Of a DNA stretch of 64,000 nucleotides, positions 1-8,633 are shown in pieces. Under the pieces are notes generated by a model, which was given only the letters and a program-made list of their open reading frames with translations, was not told where the DNA came from and ran no database searches. Position 1 is the first letter of the stretch; the number at the start of each line of letters is the position of its first letter. Both the position numbers and the translations under genes were made by a program. The DNA is from Bacillota bacterium (GTDB lineage: Bacteria > Bacillota > Clostridia > Oscillospirales > Acutalibacteraceae). The stretch spans positions 26,665 to 90,664 of the forward strand of contig JAEWDK010000001.1 of the NCBI GenBank assembly GCA_023390175.1. The letters run 5' to 3'.

Positions 1-342
1 AATGACAATCTCGTCGCCCTGCCCGATAAAATTCATCCCGTAGCTGTAGGCCAGCAGGTTGAGCGATTCCGTCGTGTTTTTGGTAAAGATAATTTCTTCG
101 GCCTTTTCGGCACCGATAAAATTCCGAATAACCTCGCGCGACTGTTCATAAATCTCGGTGGCACGCACACTAAGGTCATAGTTTCCCCTGTGGGGGTTGG
201 CGTTTGATTCCCGGTAGTAGCCGGAAACAGCGTCGATTACCGCCGACGGCTTTTGCGCCGTGGCCGCGCTGTCAAGATAGACAAGGGGATGCCCGTTTGC
301 GATGGACTGCAATATGGGGAAATCGTCTTTATATTGATTCAA
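1..342 (-). CDS. sufS: SufS cysteine desulfurase (partial, N-terminal 114 residues)
   Basis: PLP-dependent cysteine desulfurase that mobilises sulfur from cysteine for Fe-S cluster assembly. Only the N-terminus is in the window; the gene continues past the left edge. Visible family features are a start resembling DFPIL, the LVYLDSAATAQKPSAVI stretch and the NPHRGNYDLS segment typical of group II (SufS/CsdA) enzymes. The start is taken as TTG at 342 because an AGGGAGG ribosome site lies just upstream inside the end of sufD; the two genes overlap by 14 bases, suggesting translational coupling. It is the fourth gene of the suf operon. The PLP lysine and catalytic cysteine lie outside the window and could not be checked. 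Confidence 0.93.
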   Translation of the reverse strand, partial: MNQYKDDFPILQSIANGHPLVYLDSAATAQKPSAVIDAVSGYYRESNANPHRGNYDLSVRATEIYEQSREVIRNFIGAEKAEEIIFTKNTTESLNLLAYSYGMNFIGQGDEIVI

Positions 343-1435
343 TTCTGTTCAGCCTCCCTTTGAGAAAGTCAGATATCTCCTGACGGAATGCGGGCACGGG
401 GATTTTAGCCGTCACGGGCTCAAACTCCGCCTCAATAAGCAGCTTTTTCGCTTCAAGCTCGTTCAACCCCCTGGACATCAGGTAAAACATCCGATCCGTA
501 TCAATATGCCCCACGCTTGCGGCGTGATGTCCGTCCACATCTTCTTCGGCGCACAGAATAAGCGGCGCGGTGCGGTTATGAACACCCGGGCCAAGCAGCA
601 TTGTGTTTTCTTCCTCGCGGCCGCGGGAGCCCGAAGCGCCTTTTTTGAAGTCGATGGTTCCCCGGAATATCTTCCGGCTGCTTCCGAACAGCGCTCCGTG
701 CGCTGTGATGCTGCTTTGGGAACGTTTGCCGAAGTGCTCCGCCACGACGTTAAAATCGATTTCACGGCTTCCGTCACCAAGATAGACCGCACTCATGTCA
801 AGCCCGCTGCGCTCACCAGCAAGCTTTTCCCTGCAGTTGGCGAATGCCCGGCGGCCACCCAATTCGGCCTGCACGACTTCAATATGCGCCCCGTCCAAAG
901 CCAGCGTACTGACATTGTCAAAATGGTCGCAGCCGTCGCCCAGCGTCTGAACCTGAACCAGCTTTACTTTGGCATTCTTTTTTGCAATCACCTTTGTAAG
1001 TCCGCAGTGAAACCCTTCGGCATCATTATCCGAAGCGTAATGCATTACTACGGTCGCTTCACTGCCCTCTTCCGCGACAATGAGGTTTTCATCCACCACT
1101 GCGGGGTTTTGTGCATTTATGCGGTAATCAAAGACAATCGGTTCGTCAACGCGCCCATTGGGAGCGATACGCACCGAAAATCCGGCACTGCGGTTCTTCT
1201 TTATAAATTGAAGTACCTCGGGGTTCTGTGGCAAATCCGCTTCATTGTCCATAAATACGATTTTGCCGTCGGCTATATCATAAATTTCGGCGCCTGCCGG
1301 TACCTTTCCTGAAAACGGTTTGCCTGTGTAATGTTTTATCTGCGGTGCGGCCAGTTTCGTTATATCGCCGTTAACACCCAGCCACCGCCAGGTTTTGACG
1401 GGAAGGGCATTGATTTCATTCCATTTTACCTGCAT
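329..1435 (-). CDS. sufD: SufD, Fe-S cluster assembly scaffold subunit
   Basis: Subunit of the cytosolic SufBCD scaffold on which Fe-S clusters are built. The 368-residue protein has the SufBD-core beta-helix pattern: an EEGSEATVVMHY strand region near residue 125 and a C-terminal signature with HHAASVGHIDTD followed by YLMSRGLNELEAK, matching the conserved SufB/SufD C-terminus. The ATG start has a clear AAGGAGTG site. It lies 33 bases after sufB and overlaps sufS. Order and spacing are those of the usual Firmicutes sufCBDSU operon. A long open frame on the opposite strand (506-1312) is a shadow of this gene. Confidence 0.95.
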   Translation of the reverse strand: MQVKWNEINALPVKTWRWLGVNGDITKLAAPQIKHYTGKPFSGKVPAGAEIYDIADGKIVFMDNEADLPQNPEVLQFIKKNRSAGFSVRIAPNGRVDEPIVFDYRINAQNPAVVDENLIVAEEGSEATVVMHYASDNDAEGFHCGLTKVIAKKNAKVKLVQVQTLGDGCDHFDNVSTLALDGAHIEVVQAELGGRRAFANCREKLAGERSGLDMSAVYLGDGSREIDFNVVAEHFGKRSQSSITAHGALFGSSRKIFRGTIDFKKGASGSRGREEENTMLLGPGVHNRTAPLILCAEEDVDGHHAASVGHIDTDRMFYLMSRGLNELEAKKLLIEAEFEPVTAKIPVPAFRQEISDFLKGRLNRIESI

Positions 1436-1468
1436 TCTGTATCACTCCTTTTTGTGGTTAAAAGGCCG

Positions 1469-2875
1469 TCACCCGACGGAACCTTCCATTTCGAGTTTAA
1501 TGAGGTTGTTCATTTCAACGGCATATTCCAGCGGAAGCTCCTTGGCAATCGGCTCGGCAAATCCGCGCACAATCAGCGCCCTTGCCTCCTCCTCGCTCAC
1601 GCCGCGGGTCATCAGGTAATAAATCGCGTTGTCGCTGATGCGGCCGATGCGCGCCTCGTGGCCGACATCCGCCTCATCGTTGCGGATATCCATGACCGGA
1701 ACCGTGTCCGAACGGGAAACGCTGTCGAGCATTAACGACTCGCAGGAAACGGAGGATTTGGATTGACGCGCTTTTTCCGTCACAGTCACGCCGCTGCGGA
1801 AAACGCTGACACCGCCATCCTTGGAGATGGATTTGGCGTTGACAATGGAAGACGTATGGGGCGCGGCATGTACGATATTCGCGCCGGTGTCGAGCGTTTG
1901 CCCCCTGCCGGCAAAGGTAATTCCGGTGAACTCCGCTTTTGCACCCTCGCCGACCAGCAGGCTCGTGGGGTAAAGCATGGAAACTTTCGAGCCGAAGGAG
2001 CCCGAAACCCATTCTATTTTTGCGTTTTTTTCAACCCTTGCACGCTTGGTGTTGAGGTTCATCATATTTTTTGACCAGTTTTCAATCGTTGAGTACCGCA
2101 GGCTCGCTCCCTCTTCCACAAAGAGCTCCACACAGCCGGCATGTAAATTGGTCACATTATATTTCGGCGCCGAGCAGCCCTCGATAAAGTGCAGGCTGGC
2201 TCCCTTGTCCACAATAATCAGCGTGTGCTCAAACTGCCCCGCGCCGGGGGCGTTCAGTCTGAAATACGATTGCAGCGGAATCGAAACCTTAACGCCCGGC
2301 GGCACATACACAAAAGACCCCCCCGACCAGACTGCTCCGTGCAGCGCCACAAATTTGTGGTCACTCGGCGGAACAAGCGACATAAAGTGTGAACGCACCA
2401 TGTCGGGGTAATCCCTGACCGCGCTTTCCATATCGGTATAAACAACGCCCTGTTTGACGACTTCGTCCCTTACATTGTGGTAGACCACTTCGGAATCGTA
2501 TTGTGCGCCCACCCCCGCAAGGGATTCCCGCTCCGCTTTCGGAATGCCCAGGCGTTCAAATGTGTTTTTAATATCCTCCGGTACTTCGGACCAGTTTCCG
2601 CGCATTTTGGTGTTCGGCCGAACATAGGTAACAATGCTTTCCATGTCGAGTTCGTCCAGCGAGGGGCCCCAAACAGGAAGATCGATTCGGTTGTAGGCCG
2701 CGAGCGATTTCAGCCGGAAGTCAAGCATCCATTCCGGCTCATTTTTTTCCGCTGAAATCTGGCGGACAATATCGTCCGTCAGGCCCTTGGCAACCTTGAA
2801 GCTTGCATTTTCGGCATCCTTGATGTCGTAAACCGTGCGGTCAATGTCCAGCACCGATGTTTTTTTGTTTTCCAT
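1469..2875 (-). CDS. sufB: SufB, Fe-S cluster assembly scaffold protein
   Basis: Core scaffold protein of SufBCD. About 468 residues, the normal family length. Recognisable stretches include WSGGSFVYVPPGVKV (about residue 187), FTGITFAGRGQTLDTGA and the C-terminal SRSDTVPVMDIRNDEADVGH followed by EARIGRISDNAIYYLMTRG, diagnostic of SufB. An in-frame GTG at 2884 could also start it, but ATG at 2875 sits at good distance from GCAGGTG and is preferred. It starts 26 bases after sufC, so they are cotranscribed. SufB paired with SufC and SufD forms the de novo cluster assembly complex; there is nothing unusual in this copy. Confidence 0.96.
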   Translation of the reverse strand: MENKKTSVLDIDRTVYDIKDAENASFKVAKGLTDDIVRQISAEKNEPEWMLDFRLKSLAAYNRIDLPVWGPSLDELDMESIVTYVRPNTKMRGNWSEVPEDIKNTFERLGIPKAERESLAGVGAQYDSEVVYHNVRDEVVKQGVVYTDMESAVRDYPDMVRSHFMSLVPPSDHKFVALHGAVWSGGSFVYVPPGVKVSIPLQSYFRLNAPGAGQFEHTLIIVDKGASLHFIEGCSAPKYNVTNLHAGCVELFVEEGASLRYSTIENWSKNMMNLNTKRARVEKNAKIEWVSGSFGSKVSMLYPTSLLVGEGAKAEFTGITFAGRGQTLDTGANIVHAAPHTSSIVNAKSISKDGGVSVFRSGVTVTEKARQSKSSVSCESLMLDSVSRSDTVPVMDIRNDEADVGHEARIGRISDNAIYYLMTRGVSEEEARALIVRGFAEPIAKELPLEYAVEMNNLIKLEMEGSVG

Positions 2876-2901
2876 TTCATTCACCTGCTTCCAAGCGGCC
2901 G

Positions 2902-3654
2902 TCAGGCCGTCTCCGGTGCGGAAAAAGCGCCGAAGCCGGAACGGTCGATTTCGTCAATAAGGCCGGCGTCCCCTGTTTTTATGATTTGTCCGTCTCGCAG
3001 CACATGTACGGTGTCGGCTTTAATTTCGTCAAGGATATTCGTGTTGTGCGTAATGATAAGCAATGAATTTTGCTCGTTTCTGAACTTGCTTACACCCCGG
3101 GACACGATGCGCACAGCGTCCACGTCCAACCCGGAATCGGTTTCGTCAAGAATTGCAAGCTTCGGATTCATCATCAGCATCTGCAAAATCTCATCCTTTT
3201 TCTTCTCTCCCCCGGAAAAGCCAACGTTCAGGTAGCGGGATGCGTAGGCCGTATCCATTTGAAGCTCGTCCATACGCTGTTTAAGCTCATCTTTGAATGC
3301 GAAAACCCGCAGCGGTTTTCCTGTAACTGCGCTGCGCGCGGTTCGCAAAAAGTTTTCCACTGTAATTCCCGGAATTTCCTCGGGGTTCTGAAACGACAAA
3401 AAGATACCCTTTTTCGCCCGCTCGTCCGTGCGGCTCGCGGTAATATCCTCCCCGTCAAACCGAATGGAACCACCGGTAATTTTATATTTGGGATGGCCCA
3501 TGATCGCGTTGACCAGCGTGGATTTTCCCGCGCCGTTCGGCCCCATGAGGACATGCACCTCACCCCGACCAAGCGAAAGATTTAAGCCCTTGATGATTTC
3601 TTTTCCCTCTACCTGCACATGCAGGTCCGTGATTTCCAGTAAACTATCCAACAT
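2902..3654 (-). CDS. sufC: SufC, Fe-S assembly ABC-type ATPase
   Basis: Soluble ABC-type ATPase that drives conformational change of the SufBD scaffold; not a transporter. The 250 residues contain Walker A GPNGAGKST (38-46), a signature region GFSGGEKKKDEILQM, Walker B LAILDETDSGLD and the H-loop ITHNTNILD; the GGEKKK and DETDSGLD forms are typical of SufC. First gene of the suf operon, with an AGGGAGTG ribosome site before ATG and a good promoter upstream at 3731-3759. Length and motifs are complete. Confidence 0.97.
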   Translation of the reverse strand: MLDSLLEITDLHVQVEGKEIIKGLNLSLGRGEVHVLMGPNGAGKSTLVNAIMGHPKYKITGGSIRFDGEDITASRTDERAKKGIFLSFQNPEEIPGITVENFLRTARSAVTGKPLRVFAFKDELKQRMDELQMDTAYASRYLNVGFSGGEKKKDEILQMLMMNPKLAILDETDSGLDVDAVRIVSRGVSKFRNEQNSLLIITHNTNILDEIKADTVHVLRDGQIIKTGDAGLIDEIDRSGFGAFSAPETA

Positions 3655-3730
3655 ATTTCACTCCCTGTTTTGACTTTGAATAAATTGAACCAAGCTGACA
3701 TTAATCTTCGACTGTGTTTTAACTTTTTAT

Positions 3731-3759
3731 ATTATACCATATTTGTATACATTAATCCA
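3731..3759 (-). promoter_or_regulatory. Putative sigma-A promoter of the suf operon
   Basis: Reading the minus strand, TGGATT (3754-3759) is separated by 17 bases from a consensus TATAAT (3731-3736), giving transcription towards sufC with a leader of about 70 bases. The remainder of the 315-base gap 3655-3969 is AT-rich, and apart from this promoter and the hairpin at 3899-3930 shows no gene. No IscR-type or other iron-sulfur operator could be confidently picked out. Confidence 0.6.
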
Positions 3760-3898
3760 CATCATTCCGATGAGTTTACTTTAATTTTCTGAATATTTTT
3801 TGTGAAACTTAGAAAAAACATGTCGTTTTTCACACGTTAGAATTCTGAACAGACGGGATTGTTTCAGCCGGAAGCCATAAAAGGATAAACACAAGTAA

Positions 3899-3935
3899 GG
3901 CGCAGGGGACGGTTCAATGTCCCTTGCGCCTTTTT
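3899..3935. terminator. Terminator-like hairpin between the acetyltransferase gene and suf
   Basis: A 12-base stem, GGCGCAGGGGAC pairing with GTCCCTTGCGCC with one mismatch, and an 8-base loop. It is followed on the plus strand by a T run (TTTTTC). It lies 35 bases beyond the stop of the minus-strand acetyltransferase gene, but read on that strand the stem is followed by the poorer TTACTTGTG. It may act mainly against antisense transcription or work in both directions. Confidence 0.6.
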
Positions 3936-3969
3936 CAATATTTGATTTTACTCGAAATTATAAATCAAC

Positions 3970-5184
3970 TCAAAAGTAATCCGTGATAAAGTTCGGCTTC
4001 CGATAAAAGACCTTTTCAATTTTTTCAGTGCAGGCGGATATTTTTACAGATTCCAGCTCTTGTATTTTCTCCGGCGAATACCCTCCTGCAATACACCTGC
4101 TAAAATCGCCGATGCCCATTTCCACGTCCGGTTCTTTCTCGCTGACAGACACACGCACCGCCCGGCCTTCTGCAAAGTCCACCTCAAAACACCTATTATT
4201 TTGAGGAATAACCGTATCACGGATTCTGATCGTAATTGTTCCGCTCCCGCGATACTGTGCCATTTCCAATACCTTTTGGACATTCACCGCGCGAACCATG
4301 CCGTTAAAACATACTTCACGGCTGCAGGGGTACAGTATCCATTCTGAAATATACGGTACTATATTAATATTTTCCGGCAGCAAAAATATGATGCGCTCAT
4401 AATAAGTCTTAAACTTCAGCGCGTGGTTCAAAAGGCCCTTTAAGCCCTGCGCATCGCTAAAAAAGAACTGGTCGCACTTCATCTCAAAGGACTGCCCCGA
4501 CTCCACTTTACAAAAAGACATTACGCCCTTTGCCTCACCGAATCCGTTTTGATAAACATAGACATAATGACCGTCCCTGGCAGGGTCGGCATCGATTGCC
4601 CAGCCATAATCACATGTTTCACGCACTGCCATTAAGTTGTATCCCCGCATAAAATCGCGGTAAACTTTTTGGATGTCCTCCAAATGGCTTCCGTGTTCCA
4701 CCAGGCACGCCTCGCCGCCAACATCGAAGCGGCCAAACGCTTTGGTACTGACAGAATAGCGTATAGGCTCGCTGCAAAGCTCATATCCGAATTTTCTGTA
4801 ATATTCGGCAGAGAAGGGGTACAGGTACGAAAAAGCAGCCCCTTCCTGATAGATTCCATTTAGTGCCGTCTTCAGGCATTCGCTGACAACTCCGTTTTCA
4901 CGGTATTGCGGCAGGCAGGAAACTCCGCCAATGCCTATCATTTTACACAGATTCCCGTCAAATTGAATCTCATAGGGAATCGCGCAGAAACCGCCCATCA
5001 TGGTTCCATCTTCGCCAAAAGCTGCCCATTTTTCTTTTGAAAACCGTTCTACCCTATCCGGCGTTTTTTGCAGCTCATTAGAATTTTTTTTGCCGGACTG
5101 TACGTCATTCCTCTGTTCAAAAGCAATATAAAACAGTTCTTCGGCGCGCCCAACTTCATTTTCATGAATTTTTCTTACCTGCAA
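3970..5184 (-). CDS. Eis-like GNAT acetyltransferase with SCP2-like C-terminus
   Basis: Predicted N-acetyltransferase of the Eis/YkkB-like group (about 400 residues): two GNAT-fold modules followed by a sterol-carrier-protein-like domain. Visible: N-terminal LQVRKIHENEV, an acetyl-CoA loop region MIGIGGVSCLPQYRENGV (V/I-x-x-V-x-x-x-x-x-x-G/R-x pattern), the motif AFSYLYPFSAEYYRKFGYE typical of this family, and a C-terminal stretch ending in the tyrosine-aromatic residues that act as terminal carboxylate in Eis. The longest frame begins at 5235, but TTG at 5184 with an AAAGGGGG ribosome site fits the family start, giving 404 residues. Acyl acceptor unknown; Eis homologues modify aminoglycosides, peptides or polyamines. 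It lies 114 bases after the kinase gene and may be transcribed with it. Confidence 0.75.
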   Translation of the reverse strand: MQVRKIHENEVGRAEELFYIAFEQRNDVQSGKKNSNELQKTPDRVERFSKEKWAAFGEDGTMMGGFCAIPYEIQFDGNLCKMIGIGGVSCLPQYRENGVVSECLKTALNGIYQEGAAFSYLYPFSAEYYRKFGYELCSEPIRYSVSTKAFGRFDVGGEACLVEHGSHLEDIQKVYRDFMRGYNLMAVRETCDYGWAIDADPARDGHYVYVYQNGFGEAKGVMSFCKVESGQSFEMKCDQFFFSDAQGLKGLLNHALKFKTYYERIIFLLPENINIVPYISEWILYPCSREVCFNGMVRAVNVQKVLEMAQYRGSGTITIRIRDTVIPQNNRCFEVDFAEGRAVRVSVSEKEPDVEMGIGDFSRCIAGGYSPEKIQELESVKISACTEKIEKVFYRKPNFITDYF

Positions 5185-5298
5185 ACCGGTTCCCCCTTTT
5201 ATCCCGACGCATACGGATGGATTACCCCGCAGCAAAGGAAAGCGTTTTTGGAACCTTTCTTTCCATTTGCCGCAGCATGGTTTTCCATCCTTTTCGGA

Positions 5299-6282
5299 CT
5301 ATTTACGAATCAGGTTTTGCCCCTGCGCGGACTTTTCTAGCATTTGCTCCATCTCAATTGTAATATTTCCGGACTGCATCAATCCCATAACACAAGCCCC
5401 TACGACCGGCTCATATTTGGCGCTGATGATATTGGCATTTGGGGCGGACTGGCCGATGAATTTTTTCACCATCATGGTCAGTCTGTTATTCTCCCCCTTA
5501 AACACGCTGCCTGCCAAAACAACATCCACGCGAGAAAGCAGCATATCCATACGATTTAATCCCGCAACCAGGTAATTGCTCATTTTATCCGCAAATTCGT
5601 CCAGCAGCTGCAACGTTACAGCATCCCCATCCTCGGCAAGGCGAACAATCTGCGGGACCAAAGGGGTGATACTGGTCAAAAATTCACTGTTCGTCGCAGA
5701 TACATGAAGTAAATCATCTATGGTTTTTTTACCGGAAAAATCCATGAACAGCTCGGTCAGCTTGGTCGGAGGGCAAAAGCCCAGCTGCGCGTCAAAAACC
5801 TTTCTGAGCGCTCTTTGTGCCAGCGCGCTTCCACCCTGCATGCTGCTTTCAATATAATCCCCTAGCACAAACAGGTCGCCGGCCGGGCTGATTACCGCAC
5901 CGTTCAAGCCTGTTCCGGCACACAGAACCGCGCCGCAGGTATTTCTTGTACCGCCGTACATTGCAATCAGGCAATCGTTATATGCCTTTACATTCCGAAC
6001 TCCTGTGGTTTCACGCAGCGCAATTTCCAGCTGGGGGGTATTTTCAGGCCAATCCAAACCGGTAATTCCCGCAACAACCCGATTGATGTCCTGCGGGTTA
6101 ATTCCTGCCTGCTGCTCCGCTGCCTGAATTGCGTCAGCCACAAAAGACATTGCATAGTTCATACCGTCCTCGGGATAATAGGCTCCTTTCACAGACCCGG
6201 CACCGCAAATTTCACCCGCAGTATTGATAATTGCTGCAGCTGTTTTCGTCCCACCCTGATCAATTCCTAAAATGTAGTTCAA
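5299..6282 (-). CDS. BadF/BadG/BcrA/BcrD-family sugar kinase (N-acetylglucosamine kinase-like)
   Basis: ASKHA-fold kinase of the BadF/BcrA ATPase family that includes N-acetylglucosamine kinases. The 327 residues show phosphate-1 loop GIDQGGTKTAAAI (5-17), VAGITGLDWPEN near 70, phosphate-2 loop LCAGTGLNGA near 120 and an adenosine-site VVLAGSVFKGENN near 260. TTG start with GTGGAGGA site. It is the last gene of an ABC-importer operon (54 bases after the binding protein), which points to phosphorylation of an imported sugar or oligosaccharide before cleavage by the nearby GH4 enzyme. Substrate not determinable from sequence; iron-sulfur activator (BcrA-type) function is unlikely because the CX(n)C cluster motif is absent. 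Confidence 0.8.
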   Translation of the reverse strand: MNYILGIDQGGTKTAAAIINTAGEICGAGSVKGAYYPEDGMNYAMSFVADAIQAAEQQAGINPQDINRVVAGITGLDWPENTPQLEIALRETTGVRNVKAYNDCLIAMYGGTRNTCGAVLCAGTGLNGAVISPAGDLFVLGDYIESSMQGGSALAQRALRKVFDAQLGFCPPTKLTELFMDFSGKKTIDDLLHVSATNSEFLTSITPLVPQIVRLAEDGDAVTLQLLDEFADKMSNYLVAGLNRMDMLLSRVDVVLAGSVFKGENNRLTMMVKKFIGQSAPNANIISAKYEPVVGACVMGLMQSGNITIEMEQMLEKSAQGQNLIRK

Positions 6283-6336
6283 AAGGATTCCTCCACAATT
6301 TCATGGGATGCGGTGATCTCACGCTCCACGAAGAAT

Positions 6337-7731
6337 TTATTTATTTCCGTTTGCCAGAATTTCTTTCAGCGTCGCATCCAGTTTACCGGTAAGCGCCGGA
6401 CAAACATCCGCGGCCTTGCTCTTGCCGTTCGTAACATTTGTCAGTTCATTCGCCAGCAAATTATGAATTTGGCCGGATCCGGTAATCAAATGCTCAACAT
6501 CCTCAACTCCATACTGCAATCCGCCTGTGATAACATTTTTCAGATCAGCAGGATCGACACTGGAAAAGAAATTGTAATATGTATCGAGCGCCAGCGTGCT
6601 TGAAGGAGGATTCCCTTCACTGTACTCAATCATTTTCTTCTGTATTTCCGGTTCTGCCATAAAGGAAATAAACTTAAAAGCTTCTTCCGGGTGTTTTGAA
6701 CCCTTTAAAACGAAATACGGGTCGGTGAACAATACGTCCCTTGCTTTTTCATTCGCGCCAATCGGGACGGCTGCCACGCCGACACGGAACGGCAGATCAT
6801 TTAAGCCGGAAAGTCCCCACGCGCCTTCCACTTCCATTGCAATTTTACCGGTCAAAAGCGGGTCGCTGTCGTTGCTGCCGGTCATCGCCGTTAAGGTCGC
6901 CGGGTTTGGGCTGACACCGTCAACAAACGCAAGATCAGCTATGCGCTGATAAGCGGAAATAACGTCGGACTTCGCCATATTGCTGCTTGCGGCATAGCCC
7001 TTTTTATTGTTGTCCATATTAAACAGCTTGGGTCCGAAATACTCCGTATCCTGCAGCGGGCTTTTTGCACTCCAATCCCACTCCAGGCCATACACCTTGT
7101 CTCCACCCTTGCCTGAGGTCAGTTTTTTTGCGACTTCAACCATTTTATCAAAAGTCCAGCTCTTATCGTTATAATCCGAGGGCGGATACGCAACGTGCGC
7201 TTTATCGAAAATATCCTTATTATAAATAAGAACGCTGGTAAAGGTATTGAGCGGGATTCCATATGTTTTTCCGTCTATAACCGCGGTGTCCATAACGTTT
7301 TTCGGAATTCCGAGTTTTTGATAGTCAAACTTATATTTTTCAATATAAGGTGTTAAATCCGTCAGCAGACCTTTGCTGTAAAAGTCCATGAACCCCATTA
7401 ACTGGACATGTGTGGTAACATCCGGCGCTGTTCCTGAGGCGACGAGCGTTTGCAGTTTGGAGTCGAACTGGTCATAGGGCACCGGGATGACCTCAACCTT
7501 AATGTTGGGGTTTCTCTTTGTAAATTCAGCGCCTAATTTGTCAAAATACGCTTTATCCGGTGAATTGGCCTGCATGATGGTAATCGTAACCGGACCGCTT
7601 CCTGCGCTGTTCACCGTGCCGTTTGCATCTGCCGTTTTTCCAACACTTTGCCCGGTGCAGCCGCCCATCATGCCCGCGGACAGGAGTATGGCCAGTGCAG
7701 CCGCCGTGATCGATTTTACTGTTTTGTTCAT
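6337..7731 (-). CDS. ABC sugar-binding lipoprotein (CUT1, SBP family 1)
   Basis: Extracellular substrate-binding protein of a carbohydrate ABC importer. A lipoprotein signal peptide with lipobox MGGC ends near residue 25; the mature part has features of SBP_bac_1: TITIMQANSPDKAYFDKLGAEF, VEVIPVPYDQFDSKLQ, GTAPDV and a C-terminal LKGSKHPEEAFKFISFM. An upstream in-frame TTG (7749) exists, but ATG at 7731 has GAAGGGGG at the right distance; 464 residues. It follows the two permease genes (gap 41), an order different from the other three importers in the window, where the binding protein comes first. Substrate unknown, probably a glucoside or amino-sugar oligosaccharide judging from the GH4 and kinase neighbours. 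Confidence 0.9.
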   Translation of the reverse strand: MNKTVKSITAAALAILLSAGMMGGCTGQSVGKTADANGTVNSAGSGPVTITIMQANSPDKAYFDKLGAEFTKRNPNIKVEVIPVPYDQFDSKLQTLVASGTAPDVTTHVQLMGFMDFYSKGLLTDLTPYIEKYKFDYQKLGIPKNVMDTAVIDGKTYGIPLNTFTSVLIYNKDIFDKAHVAYPPSDYNDKSWTFDKMVEVAKKLTSGKGGDKVYGLEWDWSAKSPLQDTEYFGPKLFNMDNNKKGYAASSNMAKSDVISAYQRIADLAFVDGVSPNPATLTAMTGSNDSDPLLTGKIAMEVEGAWGLSGLNDLPFRVGVAAVPIGANEKARDVLFTDPYFVLKGSKHPEEAFKFISFMAEPEIQKKMIEYSEGNPPSSTLALDTYYNFFSSVDPADLKNVITGGLQYGVEDVEHLITGSGQIHNLLANELTNVTNGKSKAADVCPALTGKLDATLKEILANGNK

Positions 7732-7772
7732 AATAAAATCCCCCTTCAAATAAGTTCATTTTTAACGGGTTT

Positions 7773-8633
7773 TTACTCTTTGATACCGGTTGTCACAATT
7801 CCTTCCACAAAGTAACGCTGACAGAAAATAAACAGGAGAATACAGGGCAGCGCTGAATAAAGCGCCGCGACCATCATCGTATTCCAGGGCGGAAGGCGAA
7901 ACTTTGAAGTAAGGCCGGAAAGAAGGATTGGCAGTGTATATTTGTCCGTACTGCTCAAATAAATTACCGGGCCAAGCAAATCATCCCAGCTCCACATGAA
8001 GGAAAAGATTGCCACCGTAGCAAGCGCTGTTTTCGACAGCGGCAATGCGATTGTCGAAAAAATTCTAAATTCACTGCAGCCGTCAATTCTTGCGGCCTCG
8101 AACATTTCGTTTCCGATGGAGCCGAAGAATTGCTTGAGAAGAAAAATCATATAGGAGGAACCGAAAAAGGACGGAACAATCAGCGGAAGATATGTATCTA
8201 CCCATCTCAGATTATTAAATAGGATATATTGCGGAATCATTACGGATGGATAAGGAATCATCAGCGCGGACATTACAAGCATAAAAAGAAAGTTTTTTCC
8301 GCGCGCATTGTAGCGGGAAAATCCAAAAGCCACAAGGGAAGAGGAAAGGAGTGTTCCCAATACAATAAAAAGTGAAACAAACAAACTGTTAAAAAAGTAA
8401 GGAAGGAAGTTCAGCTTATCAAAAACAGTAACCAAATTTGAGAAAACAAACTGATGCGGAATAAAGGTAGGCGGATACTGGAAAATTTCCGATGCCGGCT
8501 TCAGTGCCGTCGTAAGCATTACAAAAACGGGCAGAAGCATAATGCAGGACAGGCAGACCAGGATTAAAAACGTAACGATGGATATAACCCGTGTTTTTGT
8601 TTTGTTGCCGAAACGAACATATCCCTCCTTCAA
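7773..8633 (-). CDS. ABC sugar permease, MalG type
   Basis: Inner-membrane permease of a CUT1 importer. About 286 residues with six predicted transmembrane segments (first at about 15-37) and the cytoplasmic EAA loop FEAARIDGCSEF near residue 180 that docks with the ATPase. The TTG start overlaps the stop of the MalF-type gene by 4 bases and uses GGGGGGTG as ribosome site, so translation is probably coupled. The C-terminus ends in the FVEGIVTTGIKE form typical of MalG-like permeases. No ATPase gene accompanies it. Confidence 0.93.
   Translation of the reverse strand: MKEGYVRFGNKTKTRVISIVTFLILVCLSCIMLLPVFVMLTTALKPASEIFQYPPTFIPHQFVFSNLVTVFDKLNFLPYFFNSLFVSLFIVLGTLLSSSLVAFGFSRYNARGKNFLFMLVMSALMIPYPSVMIPQYILFNNLRWVDTYLPLIVPSFFGSSYMIFLLKQFFGSIGNEMFEAARIDGCSEFRIFSTIALPLSKTALATVAIFSFMWSWDDLLGPVIYLSSTDKYTLPILLSGLTSKFRLPPWNTMMVAALYSALPCILLFIFCQRYFVEGIVTTGIKE

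Noticed and set aside
506..1312. 268-codon plus-strand open frame opposite sufD
   Set aside because: Lies entirely antisense to sufD, which has strong family motifs; shadow frame with no recognisable domain.
5299..6282. BadF-family gene considered as a 2-hydroxyacyl-CoA dehydratase activator
   Set aside because: Lacks the cysteine pair for the bridging Fe-S cluster and sits in a sugar importer operon; the sugar-kinase branch fits better.
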